Assembly: GCA_900491605.1 (NCBI GenBank)
Contig: UESW01004423.1
Span: forward strand, 832,288 to 896,287
Direction of reading: 5' to 3'
DNA from: Calamus simplicifolius
Taxonomy: Eukaryota > Streptophyta > Magnoliopsida > Arecales > Arecaceae
Length of the DNA stretch: 64,000 bases
Shown: positions 11,826 to 22,849 of the stretch, in pieces
Numbering within the stretch: position 1 is the first letter of the stretch
Layout of the letters: each line of letters begins with the position of its first letter
Program-made: the position numbers and the translations under genes
Notes under the pieces: generated by a model
What the model saw: only the letters and a program-made list of their open reading frames with translations
Told to the model about the DNA's origin: nothing
Database searches by the model: none

Positions 11826-13958
11826 ATGCTGGCCAGACGACGTCTTTCCAAATGGAATAGGCTTGATGTAGGGAACTTGGATAGACAGATTGATATGGTG
11901 GAAGCTGATATTACTGTTCTTCAGGATAAGGAGGATTTGGATGGATCTCTTTTGGATTCGGATCTTTTCTCTCTGCGAGAACTGCTTGCTCGTCACCATT
12001 CTCTACTTCGCCAACAGGAGATGTACTGAAAACAGAGGTTTAGGGCACAGTGGATCTGTGAGGGTGATCGTAACACCAGATTCTTTCATCAGGCTACCTT
12101 AAAGCGTCGGGCTGTGAATAGGATTCGGAGACTTGTTGACATAGAGGGGCATGGTCAGGAGGACTTCCAATCCATCCGGAATATACTTCTCCAGTTCTTT
12201 CAATCCAGATGGGCTGATTCCTCTGCTGATGGGGATCCAGTGGTCAGGGTTCCTGAGTCCAGAAGGGTTTCCACACAGGATAATGATAAGCTTTGCAGAT
12301 CTGTCACTGCTGAAGAAATTCGGGAGGCCCTTTGGGAGCTCGGCCCGGACAAGGCTCCTGGGCCTGATGGATTTCCTCCTCTATTTTATCGTCACTATTG
12401 GGACATCATTGGACAAGAGGTAATTCAGGCCATTCAAATTGTCTTCCAACTGAAGCAAATTCCCTTGGAATGGAACCGGACTCTTATAACGTTGGTTCCT
12501 AAGCAGTCAGACGCCTCTCTTCCGCAGCACTTCAGACCCATTAGCCTTTGTACTACTCTGTATAAAGTTTGTGCTCGCCTCTTGGTAGGCCGTCTTCGAC
12601 TTGTGATCCCCCGTCTTATCTCTATAGAGCAGGGGGCTTTTATTAAAGGGCGCTCTATATCGGACAACGTCCTCATTGCTCAGGAGTTCATGCATGATCT
12701 TCAAAGAGCCCCTGTGAAAAGAAGTCTCATAGCGGTGAAGTTGGATATGGAGAGAGCTTATGACAGAATGAGCTGGGCCTTCCTGAAATGCACCCTCCAG
12801 GAGTTCGGTTTTGGTGATCTTTTTATTGAATGGATTATGGCATGTATTCTGAGGCCTTCCTTTTCTCTGCTCATCAATGGAAGCCCTACGGAATTTTTCC
12901 ACTCTTCCGTGGGATTGAGGCAGGGATGTCCTTTATCCCCCTTATTATTTATTCTTGCCGCTGACGATCTTTCTCGTACCTTTCATCTTGATCAGCAGGA
13001 GAACCGGATTGTTCCTTTCATGGCTGGGAGAGAGGGCCCTCTGATTTCTCATCTTCTTTTTGCTGATGACTGTATTCTTCTGGAGCAGGCTTTTATTGAT
13101 AATGCTGCTTCTTTTCATTCCATTATGCAGCGGTACTGTCAGGCGTCGGGCCAGAGGGTAAATTTTCTCAAGTCTTCTATCTGCTTCAGCCCCAAAACCC
13201 CTAGATCAACTAGGGAGGCCATTATGGAGATATCAGGTATCACTACTCGGTCGGATCTCTTCAAGTATCTGGGGATTCCTATTATTGGCAGAAGGACTCG
13301 CTGTTCAGACTTTGCAGAAATCGAGCGACGGATCCGCCAGCGTATTCAGGGGTGGCAGATGACTAGTCTATCTATGATGGCTAGGATCACTATTATTCGT
13401 TCTGTCCTCTCTTCTCTTCCTGTGTATCTCCTTTCGAATGCTGCTCTGCCGATCACTTGTCTGAGGAGGATTGAGAGATCTTTTAGAGATTTTCTTTGGG
13501 CTTCTACGCAGGAGGGACATGGTATGCATCTAATTGCTTGGGACAGGATCTGCATGCCTATTAATGAAGGTGGTCTGGGGATTCAGTCATTGATTGTGAG
13601 AAGAGAAGCTCTTCTTGCCAAACAAGCCTCGCGTTTCCTTTTGGAGCCTCATAGTTTATGGAGTTCTGTGATGCATGCGAGATACGGTGACTGGGCTTCT
13701 GGTTCTATTATTATTCCGCTCCGTGGTTCCTCTTCCTATTGGAAGGAGATCTGTAGACATAGTCAGGCCATTATAAATAATACCTCTTGGATAATTGGTG
13801 ATGGCTGGTCTATTGATGCTGTCAATGATTCCTGGATTTCTGAGCTCCCCCTTATGCGATGGCCCTCCTTTATCAACATGGATATTCCCCCTAAGCTCAG
13901 GGTTCAGGATCTTATATCCTTAAATCCCCGCTCTTGGCACACTCCCTCGGTGACCTGA
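11826..13958 (+). pseudogene. LINE copy A ORF2: linker and reverse transcriptase
   Basis: Two blocks of one frame are joined across an in-frame TGA at 12027-12029, where related copies have tryptophan (in the YW-KQR-R context). The reverse transcriptase core follows: DKAPGPDGFPPLFYRHYW near 12345, the region ending in FRPISLCTTLYK near 12530, GAFIKGRSISDNVLIAQEF near 12630, and the catalytic FADD at 13059-13070. The enzyme would copy LINE RNA into DNA at a nicked chromosomal target. The frame ends at TGA 13956-13958, a C-to-T change of a CGA arginine codon still present in copy B. It is the longest intact piece of LINE reverse transcriptase in the window (about 640 codons). Confidence 0.88.
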
Positions 13959-14512
13959 TTTTTTGGGGAGGAGCTTTCTCATCGGATTCTCTCGATGCCT
14001 CTTTACCTGATTCAGCTATTGACTCCAGGATTTGGCAGCGTTCATGTCTCCCCAAGGCTCCCATGAGGGACCTTATGGACATATACAGGCCGCATGCCCA
14101 GCACACGGAGGATGCAGCCTGGATTTGGAAGATTCCTGTTATCCCCAGGATTCAGCTATTCATCTGGAAGATTCTTTGGGACTGTCTTCCTACTTGCCTC
14201 CTTCTTTCTCGGAGGGGTCTGTCTATTCAGCCGAGCTGTCCTCTGTGTAGGCAGGTGGATGAATCTGTGGACCATGCTATATTTTGTTGCCCCAGAGCGA
14301 AAAGGATATGGACTCTTATGGGCTATCCTAGGGATATGGAGGTAATGGATTTTTCGCGCTCATTGTTCTTTCAGGATATCCGGAGCGGTCCTATGAGAAA
14401 GCGTGGTCTTTGGTCTGTAACTGCTTACTATATATGGATGTCGAGGAATCAGATTATATTCTCTGACAACAGATTCTCGTTTCACAGGATTATGAGGCAG
14501 ATTAGATCTTGA
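13959..14512 (+). pseudogene. LINE copy A ORF2: zinc-binding region after the reverse transcriptase
   Basis: After the stop the same frame continues briefly (FFGEELSHRILSMPL) and then shifts into another frame, open to a TGA at 14510-14512. It carries the plant zf-RVT pattern: a WIWK...IQLFIWKILWDCLPT helix region, then CPLCRQVDESVDHAIFCC with paired cysteines and a histidine. In plant LINEs this domain sits between reverse transcriptase and RNase H and probably binds nucleic acid. Confidence 0.8.
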
Positions 14513-14521
14513 CTTCGGAAT

Positions 14522-15121
14522 GTGCCCGTGCCTTTCATGATGTTAGTTTTGACTCCTCTGGCCTCTGGGGATCCCCTGCTGTTCCGACAGCGAACCGTCG
14601 CACGGTTTTGTCTCTTGGGAGCCCCCCCTCCAGGGTATGTCAAAATTAACTTTGATGGAAGTGTCCGGGACAGAGCTGCTGGATCTGCGTTCATCATTCG
14701 GGGTCCGATGGGTAATCTATTGGCTGCGGGTGGCTATGGCACTCTGGACTCTACTGTTCCTTTTACGGAGCTTGGTGCTGCTTGGGCTGGGCTCTCATTT
14801 GCTGTTAGGATCCTCCATGCTCCTAAGATCATGCTTGAGGGGGATTCTATGACTGTTATTTCTTGGTTATTAGAGGAGAACTATATAGATGAGTCCTCAA
14901 ATCCGATCCTGAGGGACTACTGGTATATGCTGCGGGAGCTTGATTCTGCCCAGATCCGCCACATTTATCGTGAGGCCAACTCGGCGGCGGACTGGGTGGC
15001 GTCCTTTGCTGCTCAACATGCGGGTCCATGGGAATGGAAGCCAGGCGACCCATGTCCTATTATTTTACAGCAGATTTTAACTTCTGATGTATCTGGGCTG
15101 ACTCATTCTAGAATTATATGA
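14522..15121 (+). pseudogene. LINE copy A ORF2: RNase H domain
   Basis: The domain keeps its four acidic positions: FDGS (about residue 42), the glutamate of TELGAAWAGL, EGDSMTVI and the last aspartate in NSAADWVASF. It would degrade RNA in RNA-DNA hybrids during reverse transcription. It lies in the same frame as the zinc-binding part but beyond a stop at 14510-14512. The stop at the domain end is followed by a short 3' UTR and the A tail. Confidence 0.85.
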
Positions 15122-15154
15122 TCGCCCGTTTGTAACCAAAAAAAAAAAAAAAAA

Positions 15155-17050
15155 GAGAAACGCCCATTATATGAGAAGAATCGTTGCATGATCTAATAAC
15201 AGAATAGCAAACTTATCTAAAATTTATTTTTAAAATAAATATTATTTTAATAATATTTTTTTTAGTTTCGACTTAGTTCTGAGTAGAATAGAGTGAAAAA
15301 AGTAGATTCATGTAACTAATCTCATATAATTTAAAAAAAAAGCTTAGATGAGTTGAGTTGAGTTGATTATTTAATAATATTTAGATAAAAATATTATTTA
15401 TAATTTTTATATATTAGAATATAATTTATATATGTAACTTATATTTTTTTACATTATAATTTTTTTGATTAGGTTGATAAATTATATTCATTTTTTTTTC
15501 CCCTCAGTTCCTTTTATACTTTCATACTGATCATATACTATTTTTTTATGATTCATAACTAAATTTATTTTTGTATATTAGATCATGTGTAAGGGTAGAA
15601 ATCATTTTTTTCAACTTTCTTATTTATCAACTTGACCAAAGGTGACAATAAAAGAAAATAAATGCGGGACCAAGAGAAGAAAAAAAAAAAGGATTAATGA
15701 TAGGAAGAAAATTAATGAAGAAGATGAGGAGACAAGAATATATATGCTGGATTTACTAACATCCACTAATCATTCAGTTGAAAATTAGATAGAATTTATA
15801 GTAGATGAATAGAGCAAGCGAGAATTATAAAGAAGCAAGGATTGTAAACAAAAAATAAAATATTTTTAAAATAAAAAAAAACTATTTTATCTAGTCGATG
15901 AAAATCAATTTATACAATTTTTTTTGATAGATAATTCTTTCTTCTTATTTCTTAGATAAATAACACTTTTGAGAATGTGAATTACTCATCTTATTTTTTA
16001 ATGAGAGGAAAGGAACATCAAAAAGTTAGCCTGAGTTGCACAAAGCTTATCCATAGGAATAAGCTCACTGGTGGTCACCCCATTAAAGCCCATCCATAAG
16101 GACCATAATTCAATATCCATATAAGAATCTTAGAGATGAATGAAATGTCATGGGAGGTGAAGTGAGGACAACATTATCGACAGTGCAAAAATGAAAGCAA
16201 TGAGGTGGGGCATAAAGGTTGTGTTGCCAAAAGATCTTGGTAATTCAACTTATAACTTGCAATGCGTCCTTTTCCCTGCCCTGCTTATATTTCGACGCAC
16301 CAACCGCAATAAGAAGTAAGATATAGAAAAATGCAATTAGTGAGATCCTGGTTAGAAACTCCTTGTCAACAAAAGCAGTGGATGGTGGGGAGGATGGTGA
16401 AGGGTCACTCAACCTATCCTCTTTTTTTTTTTAAAAATTTTTTTTTCTCTGTTTACTTTTTAAGATATGCGCTGACCAAATTACCTTAACCACCTAAGGG
16501 TGAGATGAAATTAAATACTCTTGAGTCTTGACATCTAGTGTTTGTCTGCTATTATTGTTTTGGTTTTATTTTTATTTTTTTAATTTTGTGGCAGTTATTA
16601 TTTTGAATTTATTTGTTGACAGATTATTCTTGCAGCTTAAGGAGCTCATTAATCATTAATCAGTTAAATCAAGAGAAAGTGAGGAACTGAAAGGCAAGAA
16701 ATATGTCAGGCATCACTCGTTTTTGGTATAATGGATGGAAAATTTCAAAGGTAGCTAGGACAACAACAAATTAATGTGTATATTTTGACTGATACAAATA
16801 TTTCAAGTTGTGCAAATAAATAAAGAGTAAAACATTGCAGGTATAACCATTAATTATATTTAGAATAAGATTAATATAAAAAATATTAATATTTAATAAA
16901 ATGTGTTTAATGTAAAAAATAAGATTGAAGAATATGATGAAATTATTTAATATTTTATTGATTCTAGTATTTTGACTTTTTTATTCAAAAGATGATAAAA
17001 AGGTATTAAGTAATGTTTTTAAATAATCTTATAACAATAGCATCCTTAGA
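15155..17050. other. AT-rich spacer between two LINEs
   Basis: No gene or RNA recognised. The part around 16860-17000 resembles 49485-49610 (shared words around TTTAATATTTTATT followed by TAGTATTTTGACTTTT), so it is probably a dispersed repeat. The slightly less AT-rich stretch 16020-16420 has no open frame of note. Confidence 0.4.
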
Positions 17051-17081
17051 TTTTTTTTTTTTTGGGTACAAAAGCGGGCGA

Positions 17082-18232
17082 TCACACTAACCTAGTGCGA
17101 GTCAGCCCAGAAAGGTCTGAATACAAAAATTGCTGTAAAATAGATGGACAGGGATCGCTCGGCTTCCAATACCACGATCCATCATGCTGGGCCACAAAGG
17201 ACGCTACCCAGTCCGCCGCCGAATTAGCTTCTCGATAAATATGGCGAATCCGGGTACAGACGATCTTGAAAAGGATGGAACGAATGTCTGTCAGAATCGG
17301 GTTTGTAGGATCAGAATGGCAGTTCTCCTTCTGCAACCAGGAAATAACCGCCAAGGAATCACCCTCAATGACAATCCTATGGGCCTATAGAGTCCTGACA
17401 GCATAAGAAATGCCCGCCCAGGCCGCATACAGCTCAGACATCAAGACGGAGGAGTCAATGGATCCAAAACCTCCCGCTCCCAGAAGCTCTCCTGAGGGTC
17501 ACGGACAAGGAAACCAGAACCAGCCGCTCTGCCACAAACACTGCCATCAAAATTGATTTTGACGAACCCTGGAGGAGGGAGATCCCAAGAGATAAGCACC
17601 GAATGACGGTTCGCTGTCGAAGCAGCAGGGGATCCCCAGAGGCCAGAGACATCAGAACCAACCCGAGCACAGTCCATGACCAATGAACTGATTTTCCTCA
17701 TAATTCTGAAAGAAGACACAGGATCGTCCGTAAAAAGAATCTGGTTTCTCGATAACCATATATGATAAGCCGTGGCAATCCAACAGCTGCACCTCTGCGA
17801 AGAAGCTCTACGAATATCCAGGAAGAAAGAAGAACGAGGAGAACCCTGATCGTCCCTCCTTACAGAATAACCTACCCTCTGCCATAACCAACTCACCCTG
17901 GGGCAGGTAAAGATAGCATGATCTGAGGATTCGTCCTCCTCCCTACAAAACGGACAGCACGGATGAATCGCCAGACCTCTTCTAGAAAGAAGAAGACAAG
18001 TGGGAAGGCAATCCCACAGAAGCTTCCACATAAATAGCTGCACTCTGGGGAGGGTGGGAAGCTTCCAAATCCAATCAGCATCAATCGAACGCTGGGACCC
18101 CGGCCTGAAAATCATCATCAAATCCTTGATTGGAGCCCTAGAGAGACATGATTTCTGCCAAAGTCTGGAGTCAGATGAGCCACCTGGGATAATGGCATCA
18201 GGAGAGAATACGTCTAGAAAGCTCCAATCCAA
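17082..18232 (-). pseudogene. LINE copy B ORF2: zinc-binding region and RNase H (two broken frames)
   Basis: The zinc-binding part (WIWKLPTLPRVQLFMWKLLW, then CPFCREEDESSDHAIFTCP) and the start of RNase H (VKINFDGSVCGRAAGSGF) are open at 17441-18232. The end of RNase H (RIRHIYREANSAADWVASF) is open at 17082-17354 in another frame, so a frameshift or small deletion lies between 17355 and 17440. It has the same domain order as copy A. Confidence 0.8.
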
Positions 18233-18990
18233 AAAAACGGGTCACAGAGGGGATATGCCAGGCAGGGGGATCAGAAGAAATCAAATCCTTAACCCGAAGG
18301 TTATAAGGGATGTCAATACTTATAAAAGAGGGCCATCGTGAGAGAGGAATATCCGAAAACCAAATATCCTGAATAACATCTATAGCTGATCCATCTCCCA
18401 TCATACACGTAATATTACCCCTGATAGCCTGACCAAATCTGCAAACTTCCTTCCAAAAGGAGGAGCACCACGTGGAGGTCTGATATAAGAATCCAGCACC
18501 CAGTCACCATACCTAGCATGCATAATAGTACTCCAGAGACAATGCGGCTCCAGAAGGAATCTGAAGCATGTCTGGCAAGGAGGGCATCCCTTCTAACAAT
18601 CAGAGACTGGATCCCAAGACCGCCGTCTTGGATAGGCATGCAAACTGTTTCCCAGATAAAAGATGCATACCATGACATTCTTGTGTAGAAGCCCACAGAA
18701 AATCACGGAAACTTCTCTCAATCCTCTTGAGACAGTAATAGGAATAATAGAATTAGACAGAAGATACATGGGAAGGAGGAGAACCGAGCATATGATAATA
18801 ATCCTGGCCATCATCGAAGGGCCAGTAACCTGCCACCCCTCCATACGCTGATGAATCCTCCTCTCAAGCTCGAAAAATCAGAACAACGGGGACGTCTTCT
18901 TGTGATAGGAATCCCCAAATACATCAATCTGTCTGCCTGAGTAGAAACTCTCGATAAAGAAAATAATGGCTTCCCTGATAGCTCTAGGAG
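18198..18990 (-). pseudogene. LINE copy B ORF2: C-terminal end of the reverse transcriptase
   Basis: Three short minus-strand frames (18593-18844, 18415-18696, 18198-18404) hold the thumb-side sequence seen in copy A: GWQVTGPSMMARI, PIQDGGLGIQSLIVRR and SVTRFFGLELSRRILS. The last keeps the arginine codon that is a stop in copy A. The catalytic FADD part is missing because of 5' truncation. At least two frameshifts break it. Confidence 0.75.
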
Positions 18991-19013
18991 TCTTTGGGCT
19001 GAAACATAAAGTG

Positions 19014-19890
19014 GATTATAGATTATATTATAGAATTAGCGCAAATATCTATGATACTTAGAAATAATTTTAAAATTAAATTAATCATTTATTCATTAAA
19101 GAATTAATAAATTTATTGTGGATCTATTAATGATGAAAGATTTTGAAAGGTTTAAAATTTTTTTTAAAATAATTTAAATGATTCTGATTGTTAAGATTGA
19201 AGGATAATTCTTTCTAGAGGTTTAATAATAATATCCAAATTAGTTTCAAGTTTCTAAATTAAATAATTTTTTGTAATAATTTTTTTGCTAAAAAGAATAT
19301 CTAAATTATCTTAGTTAGTTGTTCACTTTTTGTAATGATTTTTTTGCTAAAAAAGAATTTCTAAATTATCTTAGTTAGTTGTTCACTTTTTCATATTTAT
19401 AAGTTATATATTTGAATTAGTACAAAAATTAATAATTTTTTGGGAAGTATTTCAAAATTAAATTAGTCATTTATCCATAAAGAAAGGAAAAGTTAAACGA
19501 GTCATAAATTTCTTTTTGAGGAGAGATTTTGAAAATAGTTTTTATAATTTTTTTTAAAAAATAATTTAGATGAGTTTGATTATTAAAAAGGAAGAAGAAA
19601 TCTTTTTTATTGATCCAATCTTGCTTACATAAATTATTTTACTATTTATTTTAAAATATGCATATCATTTCGCACAGACGTAGGTTTGCACTTTGAGCCT
19701 TATGCCTAAACTCTTAGATTCCTTTGTGCTTAAATTTGCCCAGTGCTTTTAACAACACTGATCCAATACCACATCTCTTTTGTTGAATCCATCTTTTGTA
19801 AATGTGTAAAACATCATTGGTTTTTGCAGCCTCTCAAATATGAAGCCTTGAATCACATGACTAGGTTCAAAACCTTGGAAAACCTCCATT
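19014..19890. other. AT-rich spacer
   Basis: No gene. It contains the local duplications listed separately. 19660-19890 is less AT-rich and not recognisable. Confidence 0.4.
19267..19386. repeat. 60-bp tandem duplication
   Basis: Two adjacent 60-bp copies (19267-19326, 19327-19386) share TTTTTTTGCTAAAAA, CTAAATTATCTTAGTTAGTT and GTTCAC with only a few differences. They lie inside a larger, more diverged repeat: 19060-19205 resembles 19440-19600. Confidence 0.75.
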
Positions 19891-20269
19891 GAATGTGTTG
19901 AGGGGTAAAATTGTCATTGCATTATTGATTGCTCATATTGGCGATGAGGTCGCGCCCAATCCAAATGCACTTTTTGCCAGCTGGTCTGTTGGCGTAATAT
20001 TCTAGTAACAAGCATCTCGTCATAATGAAGAAAGAGAACAAGAGAAAAAATGGCCACGTCATGTGCATGGGTTCTCCCAAGGGCCCTTTATTAATATCTG
20101 GTAGTCAAGTCAATAGGCTGGAGCATTTAATGGTACAGAAATGGTCATAATGACTTGGCCAACATTTAATGGAATAAAAGAAAGGAGAAAGCATGCCTCG
20201 GCACTCAAGCCCCACTTCATTTAAGCCAAGCCATGCCTTGGCGCTCTCATTCAAGGCAACTCCAACATA

Positions 20270-20660
20270 GCTCGGCCAACATAGCTCGGTCAGCCTCAAG
20301 CCTCAGCCAGCTTCAGCATAGCTCGACCAACATAGCTCAGCCATCATAGCTCGGCCAGCCTCAGCCTCGGCCAGCTTCAGCATAGCTCGGCCAACATAGC
20401 TCGGCCAGCCTCAGCCTCAGCCAGCTTCAGCATAGCTCGGCCAACATAGCTCGGCCAGCCTCAGCCTCAGCCAGCTTCAGCATAGCTCGACCAACATAGC
20501 TCGGCCATCATTGCTCAGCCAGCTCAGCCTCAGCTAGCTTCAGCATAGCTCGGCCATCATAGCTCGGCCAGCCTCAGCCTCAGCCAGCTTCAACATAGCT
20601 CGGCTAGCCTCAGCCTCGGCCAGCTTCAACATAGCTCGGCCAACATGCCTCGCCTAATAT
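20270..20660 (+). repeat. LTR minisatellite (AGCTCGGCC / CAGCCTCAGCC modules)
   Basis: Modules of the type CATAGCTCGGCCAACATAG and CCAGCCTCAGCCTCAGCCAG repeat with spacing around 60-70 bases. The equivalent block in the 3' LTR (about 25850-26070) is shorter, so copy number changed after insertion or by unequal exchange. Confidence 0.75.
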
Positions 20661-21304
20661 ACCTCGGCACTCTAGCTCGGTTTCCAAACCGTGCTATGTC
20701 CTTCGCACCACGCAATTATGGCCTCATAAAGGCCATGCGCATCCACCTGCTTTAAGGCATTTAATGCCTTATTTCCTTCCATCATTAAGGCATTTATGGT
20801 TGCCACGTTGGCCCCCTTTGGCACCTTTTGCGTGAGAAGGATGGCGTCATGAAGCGGAGTTCTTGACTCCATGCTTCACAGAAGTCCGACTCAGCCGACC
20901 ACATTATACTTCGGCAGGTTCGGCCAACCTTATGCCTCGGCAACCCGAGCTATTCTTATGCTTCTGCCATCAAGGCCAGACCATTCTTCGGCCATCCGAT
21001 CCGAGCTACTTCAGACCTTTGCGGAATCTGGCATTGGGAGAGTTCAAATTCACTGTAACAGAATAAGATTCCAAACAAGGAATCATGCCAAGACGTGGCC
21101 TAGGACCTACAATAGTGGCCTAGGGACCACGTAGCTACTGAGTCTCGAGCCATCGGCCAGCTCTCCCCGCCTCCTAGCTGTCGATCCTCTAACTAACCAG
21201 ATATGGATCCTACCGGCCCTGTAACAACCTGATTCAAATCCATTTCAAATCCCAACAACTTTTAGACCTCATCCAGAGCACGTCCAAGAAATCAGGTGAC
21301 CGCC

Positions 21305-21312
21305 TATAAATA
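21305..21312 (+). promoter_or_regulatory. TATA box in the 5' LTR
   Basis: TATAAATA in a CCGCCTATAAATACTACGAC context. It is the expected start region for the element's transcript and is conserved in the other LTR at 26720-26727. Confidence 0.7.
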
Positions 21313-21606
21313 CTACGACCCTCAAGCCTCTTATGTACGGCTATTCTACGCCCATTTTTCATTCACAGTTCTCACACTCCGCCATAAAAGCTCCCACGAG
21401 AGCTCGGAGGAACTCTTCCTCAGGGATCCTTCTCCTCATATTTGTTGATTGTTGGTCTCCACTGACTTGAGCATCGGAGGGTCTTCCGCAGAGGGCCATC
21501 CCAATGCCTCTCGCATGAGGACTGTCTTGCAGGTCCGCCTAGGAGGAAGCCTGTCTCGAAGCCCCTTCGTGCCCGATTCGGAGGACGGATTTTAGTAGCA
21601 ACAGAA

Positions 21607-21624
21607 TGGCGCTAGAGAAGGGCC
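21607..21624 (+). other. Primer-binding-like site
   Basis: TGGCGCTAGAGAAGGG directly follows the 5' LTR, where a tRNA 3' end would prime minus-strand DNA. The TGG start is right for a CCA-ended tRNA. I cannot name the tRNA from the sequence alone. Confidence 0.5.
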
Positions 21625-21752
21625 TCAGTCCCATTAAAACTTGAAGAAAGGAGACAAGGATCTCGATTTGGAAGAGAACCTCTCCAATGGCTAATCGGAG
21701 AAGAGCAACTTCTGAAGCCCAGGACCAGGTCGCCTCCTAGAGACCAGATCCG

Positions 21753-22190
21753 ATGAGTAACGTGGCACCGCCACCGCCACGAGCTGAGACTCTGTCACCA
21801 CCGACTGTCTCAGTGACCCAGGACCAGTTTGCCACACTGGTCCAGCAAGTCCAAGCCCTGACCCATCTGGTTCAGGAGCGCCTTACAGCCCCCCATCCAG
21901 TAACGGTTGCCCCTGCTCCACACCTCCCTGAGGAGGCCACAGCTCCCTTTTCTCCAACCGCCTCTTCTTCTTGTCCGCATGGAGCCGCGGATCCCTCACA
22001 CCAACCCAAGGAGGCCAGACCAGTCCCGCAAGGGGTTGCAACAAGGATCTCCCAGATCTCGATGGACCCGATCCCTCTCTCGGTGTCCTCTCGCCACGAG
22101 TCGACGCTGTCTCCGCCTTCTCCCTGCTCGGCACAACAGATCGGCTTCCATAGCCGCGCTATGCGCACCAAGGCATTTATGGCCTCATAA
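21753..22190 (+). pseudogene. Gag N-terminal fragment of the gypsy element
   Basis: An ATG-started frame of 145 codons. It begins with a proline-rich segment and QDQFATLVQQVQALTHLVQE, a short coiled-coil typical of the N-terminus of plant gypsy gag. Past about residue 130 the reading runs into LTR-derived DNA and stops, so the capsid and zinc-knuckle parts are missing. It is a remnant of the structural protein that would package the element's RNA. Confidence 0.6.
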
Positions 22191-22378
22191 AGGCCATGTG
22201 CATCTACATGCTTTAAGGCATTTAATGCCTTATCTCCTTCCATCATTAAGGCATTTATGACTACCACATTGCCCTCTTGGCACCTTTTGCATGAGGAAGG
22301 ATGGCATCATAAAGCCAAGACAAGGAGTTCTTGACTCCATGCTTTACAGAAGTTTGACAGCCAGCTTCAGCCTCAGCC
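22143..22378 (+). repeat. LTR-derived segment inside the element
   Basis: This piece matches LTR positions near 20681-20890: CCTCATAAAGGCCATG, CTTTAAGGCATTTAATGCC, GGAGTTCTTGACTCCATGC and a short stretch of CAGCCTCAGCC minisatellite. It lies between the gag fragment and the integrase end, exactly where most of gag-pol should be. It points to a deletion repaired with LTR sequence, or template switching during reverse transcription. Confidence 0.75.
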
Positions 22379-22380
22379 AA

Positions 22381-22659
22381 TGGGCCTACCGTACCACCCA
22401 GAGAGTTCCCACATGTGGGACCCCGTTCCGGATGGCCTTCGGTGCGGAAGCTATCATCCCCATGGAGATAAGACTTCCCTCTCCGCGGGTGCTATCACGC
22501 CTCCAGAGTCAAGAGAAATCTTTCTCGTCGGGTGATCTTGTCCTCCGGAGAGCATCCGTCTCCAAACCGCTGGAGCGAGGAAAGCTGGCTCCAAACTGGG
22601 AAGGCTCCTATCAAGTGACGAAAGTCATCGGACTTGGCACCTACAAGCTCCAGGTTTAG
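22381..22659 (+). pseudogene. Integrase C-terminal end of the gypsy element
   Basis: About 92 codons starting WAYRTTQRVPTCGTPF and running through FGAEAIIP, the GDLVLRRASVSK segment and NWEGSYQVTKVIGLGTYKLQV to TAG at 22657-22659. This is the end of a Ty3/gypsy pol polyprotein just after the catalytic core. The zinc finger and D,D,E core are gone, and so is everything upstream. The remaining stretch has no internal stop. Confidence 0.85.
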
Positions 22660-22849
22660 AACGGGAAATCCATTCCTCGAATGTGAAATTCAGACAACCT
22701 CCGCGGATATCATCAGTAGGGTATGCCTTCTACAGGCCTGCCTCGTTAATTTTGTTGGCATATTTCTTTTATGATTTATGGCATGGTCACCACAATCACT
22801 TCTCCAAAAAATCATAATGAAAAAATGGATGCCACTTGCTAACTCTCGG

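Larger units (their letters stand above)
11645..15154 (+). mobile_element. LINE copy A (plant L1 type), 5'-truncated, with poly-A tail
   Basis: A non-LTR retrotransposon, lacking ORF1 and nearly all of the endonuclease. Similarity to the full-length copy at 42630-48734 starts near 11645, inside the end of the endonuclease region. It runs through the linker, reverse transcriptase, zinc-binding region and RNase H to a poly-A tail at 15138-15154. Coding sequence is interrupted by at least three stops and one frameshift, so it is dead. The flanking sequences show no clear target duplication. Confidence 0.88.
17051..19013 (-). mobile_element. LINE copy B, 5'-truncated inside the reverse transcriptase
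   Basis: A T-run at 17051-17063 is the complement of the poly-A tail. Reading leftward on the minus strand the copy holds the end of the reverse transcriptase, the zinc-binding region and RNase H. Similarity to the other copies ends near 19013 (complement of CTTCAGCCC...). It belongs to the same family as copies A, C, D and E. No clear target duplication was found. Confidence 0.85.
19896..21603 (+). repeat. 5' LTR of the gypsy element
   Basis: 1,708 bp, TG...CA. It contains a CAGCCTCAGCC/ATAGCTCGGCC minisatellite (about 20270-20660), a block of TTTAAGGCATTTAATGCC words, a TATA box and a GC-rich 3' part. Its counterpart at 25482 is about 170 bp shorter, mainly through fewer minisatellite units. 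Confidence 0.9.

Noticed and set aside
11600..15175. Possible target duplication of LINE copy A (GAGAAGCGTGCA near 11612 against GAGAAACGCCCA near 15155)
   Set aside because: Only 10 of 15 bases agree and the left word is not exactly at the similarity break.
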